Source: Anaerorhabdus sp036636695
GTDB taxonomy: Bacteria; Bacillota_I; Bacilli_A; Erysipelotrichales; Erysipelotrichaceae
DNA: 64,000 nucleotides
Assembly: GCF_036636695.1 (NCBI RefSeq)
Contig: NZ_JAVWNW010000005.1
Direction: 5' to 3' (one strand)
The notes beneath the pieces were generated by a model that was not told the DNA's origin, did not search any database, and saw only the letters and a program-made list of their open reading frames with translations. A program made the translations under genes and the position numbers. The stretch's first letter is position 1; each line of letters begins with the position of its first letter. Shown one piece after another: positions 51,886-59,762 of this stretch.

Positions 51886-53406
51886 ATGAAATTTACATTT
51901 AAACCTTCTCCAAACTATCGAGATAAACAATCAACACAATCGATTATGATAGAGTTGATGATTGGATTATTAGTGGTATTCGCTTTTGGCGCTTTCTACT
52001 ATTATTCTGAGTTTGGAGTAAACTATGCAATTCGTGCAGTTTTATTACTATTAACTGCAAATGTAGCTGCATTTTTAACAGAAGTTGTTTGGTATGCATG
52101 TTGTAAGAAGAATGTTATGAAAGAAATTTCTGCATCATTCCCAGCTATCACAGCGACAATTTTAACACTAATGGTTTCTATCAATACAAGTTATTATGCA
52201 TTAGCTGTTTCAACGGTGATTGCAATTCTATTTGGTAAACTTGTATTTGGTGGATTTGGACAAAATATTTTTAATCCTGCTGCAGTAGGTCGTGCAGTTC
52301 TAATGACAAGTTTTGCAGGATTAGTAGTTGCAGATTTTGCTACAGGTGCTACACCAACTGGTGCTTATGCATCAGCAGGATGGATTAGTACATCTCAAGC
52401 TGCATTTGATACATTTGCAGCAAACTTTGGAGGAATGTCTAATTTATTTGTAGGTATGTATCCAGGAGCAATTGGAGAAACAAGTGCATTAGTAATTATC
52501 TTAGTTGGAATTTACTTATCAATACGTAAAGTTATTGACTGGAGAGTTCCAGTAACATTCGTTGTTACAATGTTTGTATTAACATTCATGGTAGGAGCAA
52601 TGCATGGACAAGGATTATATTATCCAATTTTCCATCTTATTTCAGGTGGTGCATTGTTTGGTGCTGTATTCATGATGACAGATCCAGTAACAAATCCAAC
52701 AAGTGCTCCAGGAAGAATTATCTTTGCGATGGGATGTGCAATCTTAACAGTTGTTATTCGTATTAAAGCGAATCTTCCAGAAGGTGTTTTATTCTCAATC
52801 TTAATTATGAATATGCTAACACCAGCAATCGAAAGATTAACAGATGGTAAGCAAATCGCAATGGTTAAGAAAAATCTTCTTTCAATGGCAATCGTGCTAA
52901 TTGTAGGATTTGTGTCTGTAGGTCTTTGCGCATTAGCAATCGAACCAAAAGAAGTAAATGCTGAAGTTGGAAACGGTGGAAGTTCAGATGGTAAAGATGC
53001 GCCAGCATTATCACTTGGAAATCCAGTTTCATTAGGAGAAGACTTTGCAAGATTTGATGCTCAAGTTGAATCAAATGAAAATGGTGTTGTTACTGTAAAA
53101 GTTAAAGGGTATGGTTTAATTGATCCAGAAGGTCATGCCGGTGAAAGTGGAATAGATTACGGACGTAATGCTTTTGAAATTACAATTGATACATCTGTAA
53201 ATAAAATTCAAAGTATCAAAAATACTGCTTTCGGTGATACTCCAGGATTTGGAGATAAAGCAACAAGTCAAGAATATTTAGATACATTTAATGATTTAGA
53301 TACAACAAGTTTAGATCAAGAAATCGATACTGTAACAGGGGCTACATGGACAAGTAAGTCTGTTATCGCTGCTGTACAAGCTGCAATTACTGCAGTAAAT
53401 AATTAA
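51886..53406 (+). CDS. rnfD: Rnf complex subunit RnfD with C-terminal FMN-bind-type domain
   Basis: A 506-residue membrane subunit, far longer than usual RnfD (about 310-350). The core up to about residue 345 has the expected membrane segments, and the flavin site ADFATGATPT has Thr 156 as the likely FMN-bound residue. After the last membrane segment (LIVGFVSVGLCALAI) a Gly/Ser-rich linker leads to an extra domain at residues 377-506, ending in IDTVTGATWTSKSV (Asp 481, Thr 484, Thr 487). That fits the Dxx(S/T)GAT flavinylation motif of ApbE substrates. The domain is about 74 percent identical to the end of RnfG. Confidence 0.94.
   Translation: MKFTFKPSPNYRDKQSTQSIMIELMIGLLVVFAFGAFYYYSEFGVNYAIRAVLLLLTANVAAFLTEVVWYACCKKNVMKEISASFPAITATILTLMVSINTSYYALAVSTVIAILFGKLVFGGFGQNIFNPAAVGRAVLMTSFAGLVVADFATGATPTGAYASAGWISTSQAAFDTFAANFGGMSNLFVGMYPGAIGETSALVIILVGIYLSIRKVIDWRVPVTFVVTMFVLTFMVGAMHGQGLYYPIFHLISGGALFGAVFMMTDPVTNPTSAPGRIIFAMGCAILTVVIRIKANLPEGVLFSILIMNMLTPAIERLTDGKQIAMVKKNLLSMAIVLIVGFVSVGLCALAIEPKEVNAEVGNGGSSDGKDAPALSLGNPVSLGEDFARFDAQVESNENGVVTVKVKGYGLIDPEGHAGESGIDYGRNAFEITIDTSVNKIQSIKNTAFGDTPGFGDKATSQEYLDTFNDLDTTSLDQEIDTVTGATWTSKSVIAAVQAAITAVNN
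53014..53403 (+). repeat. Intra-operon domain duplication, copy 1 (end of rnfD)
   Basis: Codes for 130 residues starting LGNPVSLGEDFARFDAQVE. It aligns without gaps to copy 2 at 53976-54365, with about 96 of 130 residues equal by hand count. Confidence 0.9.
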
Positions 53407-53420
53407 GGGAGGAAACGAAG

Positions 53421-54368
53421 ATGAAGAAAATACTTTATTTGGCTTGTTTCCTAGCTGTTATTAGTGCTGTAGCTGGTGGTGCATTATCTTATGTTAATAG
53501 CATTACTGCTCCTATCATCAAAGAGATGGGAATCGCAGCTGAAAAGGAAAATTTAGAATTAATGTTCCCTGGTGCTGAATTCACTGAAATTGAATATGTT
53601 GATGAAACAGGTTTAGTTAAAGGTGCATATGAAGCAACAGGAAAAGGTTATATTTATAAAGTTGAAACAAATGGTTATAGCTCTACACCAATTATCTTTA
53701 TGATTGCATTTGATAATGATGGTAAAGTAGTTGGCTTTACACCACTTCAACAACAAGAAACAAGTGGTTTTGGAACACGTGTCTTTGAAGAAGGTTATAC
53801 TAGTCAAGTCATTGGAAAAACATCAGCAGATGGATTCCCACTACTATCAGGAGCTACTGTTACAAGTACTGCTGTTGTAAATGGTATTAATGCTGCGAAA
53901 TCTGTATTCAATGAAATGATGGGTATTACTGCTGATCCAAATGCTCCAGTTGAAGAAATTAAACCAACATTGCAATTAGGTAACCCAGTTAAATTAAGTG
54001 AAGATTTCACTCGATTTGATGCTCAAGTAGAAGAAACTGGTGATGGTGTTTACACTGTTAAAGTTAAGGGTTATGGTTTAATCGATCCAGAGGGTCATGC
54101 TGGTGAAAGTGGAACTGAATATGCTAGAAACGTATTTGAAGTAACTATTGATAAAGCAAATAACAAAGTAGTAAGTGTTGTTAATACTACATTTGGTGAT
54201 ACAAAAGGATTTGGTGATAAAGCAACTGGAGAAGATTACTTAGGTTTATTCACAGACTTAGATTCAACAAATCTTGATCAAGAAATTGATACTGTAACAG
54301 GTGCAACATGGACAAGTAAATCTGTACTTGCTGCTGTACAAGCTGCTATTAATGCAGCAAATGAGTAG
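53421..54368 (+). CDS. rnfG: Rnf complex subunit RnfG with second FMN-bind-type domain
   Basis: A 315-residue subunit, where typical RnfG has about 180-220. One N-terminal membrane segment (residues 4-24) anchors an outside domain with the normal RnfG flavin site PLLSGATVTSTAV (Ser 143 to Thr 146). Residues 186-315 are an added FMN-bind-type domain with FGDTKGFGDKATGEDYL and IDTVTGATWTSKSV (Asp 290, Thr 293, Thr 296). The added domain matches that at the end of RnfD. So RnfG carries two potential covalent FMN sites. Confidence 0.94.
   Translation: MKKILYLACFLAVISAVAGGALSYVNSITAPIIKEMGIAAEKENLELMFPGAEFTEIEYVDETGLVKGAYEATGKGYIYKVETNGYSSTPIIFMIAFDNDGKVVGFTPLQQQETSGFGTRVFEEGYTSQVIGKTSADGFPLLSGATVTSTAVVNGINAAKSVFNEMMGITADPNAPVEEIKPTLQLGNPVKLSEDFTRFDAQVEETGDGVYTVKVKGYGLIDPEGHAGESGTEYARNVFEVTIDKANNKVVSVVNTTFGDTKGFGDKATGEDYLGLFTDLDSTNLDQEIDTVTGATWTSKSVLAAVQAAINAANE
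53976..54365 (+). repeat. Intra-operon domain duplication, copy 2 (end of rnfG)
   Basis: Codes for 130 residues starting LGNPVKLSEDFTRFDAQVE. The match to copy 1 also extends to the nucleotide level around the TGATWTSK motif. Confidence 0.9.
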
Positions 54369-54380
54369 GGGGAAAACAGA

Positions 54381-55028
54381 ATGAATAGAATGAAAAATTT
54401 CACTGCTGGATTCCTTCGTGAAAATCCAGTATTCGGGTTATACTTAGGACTTTGTTCAGTATTGGCGATTTCTACAACATTAAACAATGCAATTGGTATG
54501 GGTGTTGCAGTAATCGTGGTACTAGTAATGTCTAACGTTATTATTTCAATTTTGCGTAATGTTATTCCTAATGAAATTCGTATTCCAGTGTATATTGTTA
54601 TAATTGCTACACTTGTAACAATTATTGAAATGCTAATTCATGCATTCGCACCAAGCTTATATACTGCATTAGGGGCATTTATTAACTTAATTGTAGTTAA
54701 CTGTATTATCTTAGGCCGTGCTGAAGCATTTGCTTCAAAAAATGGCGTATTTGATTCAGCATTAGATGGATTAGGAATGGGACTTGGCTACACTGCTAGT
54801 TTGGTTGCTATTGCTGCTATTCGTCAATTACTTGGAACTGGTGGACTAAGCTTTGCTAATCCATTTACAAATCAAATGATTTTTGAATTCCAAATTATTC
54901 CAGCTGGATTTGAAATTCCATTATTTACAACTGCAACGGGTGCATTTATTACTTTTGCACTTCTAGCTGCTGCTTTAGCTGCATATAACAATCATAAAGC
55001 TGCTAAAGAAAATAAGGGGGCTAAATAA
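54381..55028 (+). CDS. rnfE: Rnf complex subunit RnfE
   Basis: A 215-residue membrane subunit with six segments. RnfE features: FLRENPVFGLYLGLCSVLAIST with Cys 25, and FINLIVVNCIILGRAEAFA with Cys 108, the two cysteines expected to join those of RnfA in a membrane-buried Fe-S centre. GLGMGLGYTASLVAIAAIRQLLGTG is also typical. The charged C-terminal tail is short. It lies 12 nt after rnfG. Confidence 0.95.
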   Translation: MNRMKNFTAGFLRENPVFGLYLGLCSVLAISTTLNNAIGMGVAVIVVLVMSNVIISILRNVIPNEIRIPVYIVIIATLVTIIEMLIHAFAPSLYTALGAFINLIVVNCIILGRAEAFASKNGVFDSALDGLGMGLGYTASLVAIAAIRQLLGTGGLSFANPFTNQMIFEFQIIPAGFEIPLFTTATGAFITFALLAAALAAYNNHKAAKENKGAK

Positions 55029-55030
55029 TT

Positions 55031-55606
55031 ATGACAGAAATATTTACAATGTTCTTGGCAGCAGTGCTAATCAACAATATCGTATTATCAAAGTTCTTAG
55101 GAATGTGTCCATTCTTAGGAGTATCTCGTAAAACTAGCTCAGCTGTAGGTATGGGAGCTGCCGTTATCTTTGTTATCTTCGGTGCATCTATATTTACATA
55201 TGGTATCTATCATTTAGTGTTAAAACCAAATGATTTAGATTACATGAAATTAATTACTTTCATTTTAGTAATTGCAGCATTTGTTCAATTTACTGAAATG
55301 GTTATCAAGAAATATTCTCCAAGTTTATACAAAGCATTAGGTATTTATTTACCACTAATTACAACTAACTGTGCAGTATTATTTGTTGCATTAGACAATA
55401 TTACTTCTAAGTTTACATTTACAGAAATGTTAGTAAATTCTATTGCAGTTCCTGCAGGATTTATGTTAGTATTAGTAATTTTCTCAACAATTCGTGAACG
55501 TCTAGATGTTGCAAACGTTCCAAACTCATTTAAAGGAAATCCAATTGCATTAATTGTGGCTGCTATCATGGCATTAGCATTTACTGCATTTGCAGGTTTA
55601 GTATAG
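55031..55606 (+). CDS. rnfA: Rnf complex subunit RnfA
   Basis: A 191-residue membrane subunit with six segments, inverted in topology relative to RnfE. Key blocks: INNIVLSKFLGMCPFLGVS with Cys 26, and LPLITTNCAVLFVAL with Cys 114, the partner cysteines for the RnfA/E Fe-S centre. RERLDVANVPNSFKGNPIALI is near the end. It starts 2 nt after rnfE, and the next small gene begins directly after its stop. Confidence 0.96.
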   Translation: MTEIFTMFLAAVLINNIVLSKFLGMCPFLGVSRKTSSAVGMGAAVIFVIFGASIFTYGIYHLVLKPNDLDYMKLITFILVIAAFVQFTEMVIKKYSPSLYKALGIYLPLITTNCAVLFVALDNITSKFTFTEMLVNSIAVPAGFMLVLVIFSTIRERLDVANVPNSFKGNPIALIVAAIMALAFTAFAGLV

Positions 55607-55783
55607 ATGATAAAAGCGCTCCTTGTCTTCGCGGTATTAGCTGCGGGATATGGTGTGGTGTATTATATGAATCATAAGACACCAGTGCCTGAAGGTTGTG
55701 AGAATTTAAAAGCTGAATGTGAAGGATGCAAAGTCGTGTCATGCGAAAACAATCCTGTACATGATCAAAGTAAAGGAGAATAA
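55607..55783 (+). CDS. 58-residue single-span Cys4 protein within rnf operon
   Basis: An unannotated-size gene between rnfA and rnfB, beginning at the base after the rnfA stop and ending 2 nt before rnfB. One N-terminal membrane segment (about residues 3-21, KALLVFAVLAAGYGVVYYM) is followed by a soluble tail with four cysteines, Cys 31, 38, 41 and 46 (spacing x6, x2, x4). Size, topology and Cys pattern resemble NqrM (DUF539), the Fe-delivery factor for the NqrD/E centre, which is homologous to that of RnfA/E. This is an analogy I draw, not a confirmed homology. There is no separate ribosome-binding site, so translation is likely coupled to rnfA. Confidence 0.75.
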   Translation: MIKALLVFAVLAAGYGVVYYMNHKTPVPEGCENLKAECEGCKVVSCENNPVHDQSKGE

Positions 55784-55785
55784 TT

Positions 55786-56061
55786 ATGATTGAAGCAATT
55801 GTAATGATGTTAGTTACGGGCGCTATTCTAGGTGCTGTACTAGGATTTGCCAATAAAATATTCTATGTTGAACCAGATACACGCGTTGATGATGTAACAG
55901 CAATGTTACCAGGATACAACTGCGGAGGATGTGGTTTCCCTGGATGTGGTGGTCTTGCTGAAGCATTAGTAGATGGAAAAGCAAATGTTGTATTATGCAA
56001 ACCATCTAAGCAAGAAGCAAAAGATCAAATTAATGAGTATTTAGCAAATATTGCAAAATAA
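55786..56061 (+). CDS. rnfB: Short RnfB with only the N-terminal Fe-S domain
   Basis: A 91-residue subunit. It has the N-terminal membrane segment (residues 3-22) and the RnfB [4Fe-4S] domain VDDVTAMLPGYNCGGCGFPGC with Cys 46, 49, 54 and 71. Normal RnfB (about 190-330 residues) continues with ferredoxin-like domains of repeated CxxCxxCxxxCP motifs; here the protein stops 20 residues after the fourth Cys. A terminator follows at once and no ferredoxin motif lies downstream in any frame, so this is not a frameshift. AAAGGAG precedes the ATG. Confidence 0.93.
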   Translation: MIEAIVMMLVTGAILGAVLGFANKIFYVEPDTRVDDVTAMLPGYNCGGCGFPGCGGLAEALVDGKANVVLCKPSKQEAKDQINEYLANIAK

Positions 56062-56086
56062 GAGAGCCAAGAGCTCTCTTTTTTTT
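56061..56086 (+). terminator. Terminator of the rnf operon
   Basis: AGAGAGC (56061-56067), loop CAAGA, GCTCTCT (56073-56079), followed by a T run. Confidence 0.93.
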
Positions 56087-56133
56087 AGGAATATAATTTA
56101 TTTCTTCTATAAATAAGTAGGAGGATTTTTTTT

Positions 56134-56862
56134 ATGTTAAAGCGAATCATTGCATTTCTGTGTTCAATAACAATTCTTATAGGAATAGATTATTTTCTAG
56201 TAGATTATTTAAGCACGAAAAAGATTAATTTAGTATCAGTCTATGTAGCATCAAGAGATATTAAACCAAGAACAATCATCACTGATCAAGACATACGTGA
56301 AATAAAAATTCCACAAGCTTATGTTTTAGAAAATGTTATAAATAATAAAAATAATTTAATTGGTAGAATTACAAATATTGAAGGAAGAATTCCAAAAGAC
56401 TCCTTATTTTATGAAACTAATTTGGATAAAATTCATGCAATACCCGATGCAGCTGTACCGTTGTTAGAAAACAATCAAGTTGCGTATGTTTTGAATGTTA
56501 ATCAATCAAATAATAATTTTGATACATTTACAGTTGGACAAAAGATAGATGTCTATGTAACAATCAATTTTAAAAATGAGCCTACAATCTTTGATTGTCT
56601 ATTAGAATCCGTTCGTATTGTATCAATAAAAGATAGAAAAGGTTTAGAAATATCATCAAAAGAAAGTACAGGATCTATTCAAACATTGACACTGGCAATT
56701 CACGAAAACCAAATAGCACCCTTATCACTTGCAAGTAAACTTGGGACAATTGAATTGTATGCAACAGCTTCTTCAAAGAATACAAAAAAAGAATCGATTT
56801 TGAAAGAAGACTCAGAAATTATCAAATATATAAAAGAAAATGTGCCTAGCATGAAAGACTAA
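56134..56862 (+). CDS. CpaB-like SAF-domain protein, orphan
   Basis: A 242-residue protein with an N-terminal membrane segment (residues 3-26) and a SAF domain, VYVASRDIKPRTIITDQDIREIKIP, then GRIPKDSLFYETNL. The rest, including FDTFTVGQKIDVYVTI, fits the CpaB/RcpC layout of Flp/tad pilus assembly proteins. No tad, flp or other pilus gene is nearby. Ribosome-binding site AGGAGG. The role outside a pilus operon is unknown. Confidence 0.78.
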   Translation: MLKRIIAFLCSITILIGIDYFLVDYLSTKKINLVSVYVASRDIKPRTIITDQDIREIKIPQAYVLENVINNKNNLIGRITNIEGRIPKDSLFYETNLDKIHAIPDAAVPLLENNQVAYVLNVNQSNNNFDTFTVGQKIDVYVTINFKNEPTIFDCLLESVRIVSIKDRKGLEISSKESTGSIQTLTLAIHENQIAPLSLASKLGTIELYATASSKNTKKESILKEDSEIIKYIKENVPSMKD

Positions 56863-56898
56863 AAAGCGGTATACTATCTAAAATGGAGAGGTAAAGAT

Positions 56899-58167
56899 AT
56901 GTATAATCAAAAACGTGTAAATGATTTATTAAAACAGATGTCTTTTGTAAGATTTGGTGGAACAAAAGAGGAATTTAAAGCAGCAAAATTAATTCAAAGT
57001 AAGTTAAAAGAAATCAAAATACCATCAGTCTTAGAATCTTTCAGTGTTCAAACCAGTACGATTAAAACAGCAAAACTTGAAGTGCTTGCTCCAAAGAAAA
57101 TAACAATACCATGTACGGCTTATTTGTGTTGTGCAAATACAACTCAAAAAGGCTTAGAAGCAGATTTTTATTATTTTGAACAGGCTCATGACGTAAACTT
57201 AAAAGAAGCAAAAGGAAAGATATGTTTAGTAAATGGATACGTTGGAAGAAAAGTTTATAAAGAATTTATAAAAGCAGGAGCAGTAGGTCTTATTTCATTC
57301 AATGGCAATATCGATTTTCCTGATGAGTATGACTTAGATCAAAGAGAAATGCGTAAGGGACTTGCTCAACTTGGAAATATGCCTGCTGTAAATATTCTTG
57401 TAAAAGACGCATTAAAATTAATTGATAATGATACAAAACGTGTCCGTATCACAACACTTCAACAACCTTCAACAGCACAATCGCATAATGTTGTCTGTGA
57501 AATTAAAGGGTTTGAAGGAAATGATACAATTGCGCTAACAGCACATTATGATTCTGTACACTTTTCAAAAGGTGCTTATGATAACGCAACTGGTTCAGTA
57601 TGCTTGTTAGCACTTGTAGAGCATTTCAGTAAACATCAACCTAGACATAATCTTAAGTTTATATGGTGTGGTTCTGAAGAAAGAGGATTACTTGGCTCAG
57701 TGGCTTATGTTGAGAAACATAAGAAAATATTAGAACAAATTAAACTATGCATTAATGTGGATATGATTGGTTCAATTTTAGGAAAGCGAATTGCGGAATC
57801 AACTGCTGATATGAGTCTTGTAAACTATATTGATTATTTAGGAAAAGAAATAGGTTTCCCAATTAATTCTTCCCAAGGTGTTTATTCAAGTGATTCAACA
57901 CCATTTGCTGATGTAGGAATTCCTGCAGTATCATTTGCAAGAATAACTCCTCATGGTGGTGGAGACATTCATCATCGCTATGATGTTTTAGAACACTTAT
58001 CTGAACGTTTTCTTAAGGAAGATATTGAATTTATTTTAGAATTCACTTCTCGAATGGCAAATGCATATGTTATACCAGTTCCACGAGTAATACCTCAAAA
58101 TATGATTGATGAAATTGATAAGTATTATTGTCGTGAAAAGGACGCAAAAAAAATTAAATTACTGTAA
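56899..58167 (+). CDS. M28-family metallopeptidase (aminopeptidase-like)
   Basis: A 422-residue peptidase without signal peptide. A PA-type insertion covers about residues 75-190. The zinc ligands of family M28 are in order: TAHYDS (His, Asp), YDNATGS (bridging Asp), GSEERGLLGS (catalytic and ligand Glu), NVDMIG (Asp) and HHRYDVLEHL (His). Substrates are probably peptides with free N-termini. Single gene with GAGAGG upstream and a terminator. Confidence 0.9.
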   Translation: MYNQKRVNDLLKQMSFVRFGGTKEEFKAAKLIQSKLKEIKIPSVLESFSVQTSTIKTAKLEVLAPKKITIPCTAYLCCANTTQKGLEADFYYFEQAHDVNLKEAKGKICLVNGYVGRKVYKEFIKAGAVGLISFNGNIDFPDEYDLDQREMRKGLAQLGNMPAVNILVKDALKLIDNDTKRVRITTLQQPSTAQSHNVVCEIKGFEGNDTIALTAHYDSVHFSKGAYDNATGSVCLLALVEHFSKHQPRHNLKFIWCGSEERGLLGSVAYVEKHKKILEQIKLCINVDMIGSILGKRIAESTADMSLVNYIDYLGKEIGFPINSSQGVYSSDSTPFADVGIPAVSFARITPHGGGDIHHRYDVLEHLSERFLKEDIEFILEFTSRMANAYVIPVPRVIPQNMIDEIDKYYCREKDAKKIKLL

Positions 58168-58193
58168 GCTTCTTCTCTATGAAGAAGCTTTTA
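58166..58193 (+). terminator. Terminator of the M28 gene
   Basis: AAGCTTCTTC-TCTAT-GAAGAAGCTT hairpin followed by TT AAAT; strong stem, short T tract. Confidence 0.8.
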
Positions 58194-58282
58194 AATATGT
58201 AGAATTATGTTAAAATCTGAATAATATTGAAAATAATTTTTGAAAATCTTACAATATGGATAACTAGAAAGAAGGAATTGTA

Positions 58283-58642
58283 ATGAAGAAGAATAAAATT
58301 ATAAAAATATTTTCGATTGTTCTTTTTGGTGGTATCGTTCTTGTTGGTTGTGCATCAAGAAAATATGAAGCAACATATAATATCCCAATCTTCTATATTA
58401 ACAATTCTGCAGAAAGACAATTCAAGATCCAAAATGATCTAGCAAATGCAGTAATTAATGTAGAGTCTCCACAAGAAATAAGTGCTACGGCAGAAGATTT
58501 TAAAGTAATCATGGACATGCAAAATTGTGATTTAACTAAAGATAGTTGTGAAGTAGAACTTAAATATGAAACCACAAGTAAAAATAAAGATTTAAAAGTT
58601 ACGGTCAATCCACAACGAGTATTAGTTCAATTTATAAATTAA
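58283..58642 (+). CDS. Small lipoprotein, possibly YbbR-like domain
   Basis: A 119-residue protein with a signal peptide (residues 1-22) and lipobox LVGC (Cys 23). The C-terminal part, DFKVIMDMQNCDLTKDSCEVELKYE followed by KVTVNPQRVLVQF, resembles one YbbR repeat (strand pattern ending in x-P-x-x-V-x-V), but the match is weak. Two further cysteines could form a disulfide. AAGGAA precedes the ATG; a terminator follows. Function unknown. Confidence 0.6.
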   Translation: MKKNKIIKIFSIVLFGGIVLVGCASRKYEATYNIPIFYINNSAERQFKIQNDLANAVINVESPQEISATAEDFKVIMDMQNCDLTKDSCEVELKYETTSKNKDLKVTVNPQRVLVQFIN

Positions 58643-58643
58643 G

Positions 58644-58678
58644 AAAGCTAGTTTGTTAAAAGCATAAACTAGCTTTTT
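58644..58678 (+). terminator. Terminator of the small lipoprotein gene
   Basis: AAAGCTAGTTT (58644-58654) pairs with AAACTAGCTTT (58666-58676), then T residues. Confidence 0.88.
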
Positions 58679-58796
58679 AGATACTTTTTTATAATCTTAA
58701 TAATTCACTAATTTTAATACATGAAACATATTATACTTTATCATTGTGATATTGAAATAATTCCTATACACTTTAAATAATTAGAGGAGGCAATCT

Positions 58797-59501
58797 ATGA
58801 AGAAAAAGGTAATAGTTGGTATTGTAGTTTTACTTGGTCTTTATGCACTATTTTTCATTGGTGTAAAATTGTATTATGGTGAGTCTCATACAAGTTTATT
58901 AAGTCAACTCGAGGGAGAAGTTTATTATTTGAAACGTGTTGATGGAAATTTAGCTTTATTTAAATCACAAGCGAATATGGAAAATGAAGAACTTCTTTAT
59001 AGTCATGCCGGAAAAGGAGATACTGGTAGTGGGTTTAATGATAATATCACTGATTTTCATTTAGATGAAGAAACAGGTGTAATTACTTTTATAGCGATGT
59101 ATGAAGGCGAATGGACTGAATTTGAGTATAATAAGGGTAATGTTACTCGAAAGGGTCCAGAAGATGAAAAAGATATAATAGGACCTTCATATGAAGAGGT
59201 TATTGTTAAAGATACACGCGCATATATTGATCAAGGTTCAATTTATGTTACACGAAATAATGAAACGATTCGCCTCAAAGACGTGGGGAGCAATTACGAT
59301 CAGAACTATAATACATACTTAGTACTGGAGATATCACCAGATGGAAGATATTTGATTTATTGTGATTCTAGAAATTCAATATTTAGAGGAATTTTGGATA
59401 TGTTTCTCCCTGGGGAAATCAATAATAAGTACGTTATTGATTTAGAAACAAAAAAAGTATCTACATACATAGATACAATGGATATTGTTTGGATACAATA
59501 A
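58797..59501 (+). CDS. Hypothetical membrane-anchored protein
   Basis: A 234-residue protein I do not recognise. One N-terminal membrane segment (residues 4-24) then an outside domain rich in beta strands, with units such as GEVYYLKRVDGNLALFKSQ and VLEISPDGRYLIYCDSRN that resemble blades of WD40/PD40-type propellers. The propeller idea is inference. GAGGAGG lies before the ATG. Confidence 0.65.
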   Translation: MKKKVIVGIVVLLGLYALFFIGVKLYYGESHTSLLSQLEGEVYYLKRVDGNLALFKSQANMENEELLYSHAGKGDTGSGFNDNITDFHLDEETGVITFIAMYEGEWTEFEYNKGNVTRKGPEDEKDIIGPSYEEVIVKDTRAYIDQGSIYVTRNNETIRLKDVGSNYDQNYNTYLVLEISPDGRYLIYCDSRNSIFRGILDMFLPGEINNKYVIDLETKKVSTYIDTMDIVWIQ

Positions 59502-59516
59502 TGTAAATAGATACAA

Positions 59517-59544
59517 AAGAAAAAGGCCTTTAGATAAGGCCTTT
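59517..59544 (-). terminator. Terminator downstream of tRNA-His
   Basis: AAAGGCCTT / AAGGCCTTT with a 5-nt loop; on the minus strand followed by TTTTCTTTT. It may also serve the hypothetical gene on the + strand. Confidence 0.82.
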
Positions 59545-59554
59545 AAATTGCAAA

Positions 59555-59631
59555 TGGGGCGACTGAGGGGAATCGAACCCCCGAATGTCAGAGCCACAAT
59601 CTGATGTGTTAACCACTTCACCACAACCGCC
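59555..59631 (-). tRNA. tRNA-His (anticodon GTG)
   Basis: Cloverleaf on the minus strand. The acceptor stem pairs GCGGTTG with CAGTCGC. The extra 5' G at 59631 (position -1) pairs with C73, the hallmark of tRNA-His. Anticodon stem TCAGA/TCTGA with loop TTGTGGC gives anticodon GTG at 59595-59597. The T arm has TTCGAAT. The 3' CCA is encoded (59555-59557). Confidence 0.97.
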
Positions 59632-59644
59632 ATGAGCAATATTT

Positions 59645-59673
59645 ATGATACCGTATTTAGGGTGATTTGTAAA
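59645..59673 (-). promoter_or_regulatory. Promoter of tRNA-His
   Basis: On the minus strand TTTACA, 17 nt, TATCAT, ending 14 nt before the 5' end of the tRNA. Confidence 0.6.
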
Positions 59674-59762
59674 GTGTAAAATGATAAAAATAGACCTAGT
59701 TATCATGATTACATGGTAGTTTCAATATTCTAATGGTATAATTACTTCTCGAGGTGACTAAC

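Noticed and set aside
53014..54365. Assembly artefact duplicating part of rnfG
   Set aside because: The two copies differ at about a quarter of residues and both are in frame with their own gene, so this is an old domain duplication.
55581..55853. Minus-strand frame across the end of rnfA and start of rnfB
   Set aside because: It is antisense to the 58-codon gene, which fits the operon spacing exactly and encodes a sensible membrane protein.
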